Below are positions 6,308 to 6,367 of a stretch of DNA of 6,367 bases, one piece after another (within the stretch, counting starts at the first letter, position 1; every line of letters begins with the position of its first letter). The notes beneath the pieces are model-generated. The model ran no database searches, was not told the origin of the DNA, and was given only the letters and a program-made list of their open reading frames with translations. A program made the position numbers and the translations under genes. The DNA is from Bacillota bacterium (GTDB taxonomy: Bacteria > Bacillota > Dethiobacteria > DTU022 > UBA8154): NCBI GenBank assembly GCA_003444595.1, contig DLUO01000114.1:3554-9920 (forward strand), given 5' to 3'.

Positions 6308-6367
6308 ATGGCCCGGCGGACTGGGCTGCCGTTGGTGATTGCGAGCTTTGTCATTTAGCCGCGGTAC

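Larger units (their letters stand above)
6095..6367. other. Region without a convincing gene; possible gene remnant or repetitive element
   Basis: The 273 bases upstream of thiE hold no recognisable intact gene, tRNA or riboswitch. A minus-strand frame of 93 codons (6073-6354) overlaps the start of thiE. Its composition (many S, R, P and C residues), lack of a ribosome binding site and overlap make it doubtful as a gene. Only its first 13 residues suggest a family, the DegT-type aminotransferases. The right half (about 6230-6345) is GC-rich and can fold, and a 10-base word, AAGGTTGGAG, occurs twice on the plus strand (6162-6171 and 6246-6255). This mixture fits a decayed gene or a repeat element next to the thiE group. 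Confidence 0.4.

Noticed and set aside
6073..6354. 93-codon minus-strand frame as a functional gene
   Set aside because: It overlaps the thiE start, lacks a ribosome binding site, and has a Ser/Arg/Pro/Cys-rich composition with no coherent domain. It is kept only as a possible remnant.
1..6367. CRISPR array, tRNA or rRNA genes, complete insertion sequence
   Set aside because: No regularly spaced repeats, tRNA-like cloverleaf, rRNA core sequence or transposase motifs were found by reading both strands.

Overview
All recognisable genes in this window lie on the minus strand. The window suggests an anaerobic, moderately GC-rich Clostridia-type Firmicute. The reasons are good Gram-positive Shine-Dalgarno sequences (GAGGTGAT, AAAGGAG, AAGGTGAG), GTG and TTG starts, a very large fused acyl-CoA dehydratase activase-type protein typical of anaerobes, and an Lgt with the Firmicutes-like IGCFLNGCCYG motif. 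Genus cannot be fixed from the sequence.

Positions 1-3977 (minus strand) hold one uninterrupted reading frame of 1,325 codons that runs off the left edge. It encodes a radical-dehydratase activase-related protein. It has two tandem BadF/BadG/BcrA/BcrD ATPase domains, a Cys/His-rich linker, a DUF2229-type domain and an HgdB-like C-terminal part with several Cys motifs. Its start is GTG at 3977 with a strong ribosome binding site. About 55 bases upstream is a near-consensus sigma-A promoter (TTGACA, 18 bp, TATAAA), so it is probably transcribed on its own. The last stretch of the protein is outside the window.

Positions 4132-6094 (minus strand) hold a compact three-gene group in transcription order thiE, rnhA, lgt. 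The gaps are 73 and 30 bases. They encode thiamine-phosphate synthase, ribonuclease HI and prolipoprotein diacylglyceryl transferase. The products are functionally unrelated housekeeping enzymes, probably co-transcribed. A modest hairpin with a T-run at the end of lgt is the likely end of this transcript.

Positions 6095-6367 have no convincing gene. The segment is GC-rich at its right end, contains inverted and direct repeats, and carries a weak 93-codon frame whose first 13 residues resemble the N-terminus of DegT-type aminotransferases before the similarity stops. It looks like a gene remnant or repetitive element rather than a functional leader. No rRNA, tRNA, CRISPR array or complete insertion sequence was seen.

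The most interesting object is the large activase. It carries all four candidate iron-sulphur cysteines of an activase dimer in one chain, fused to its putative electron acceptor, and its first ATPase half has a diverged nucleotide motif.
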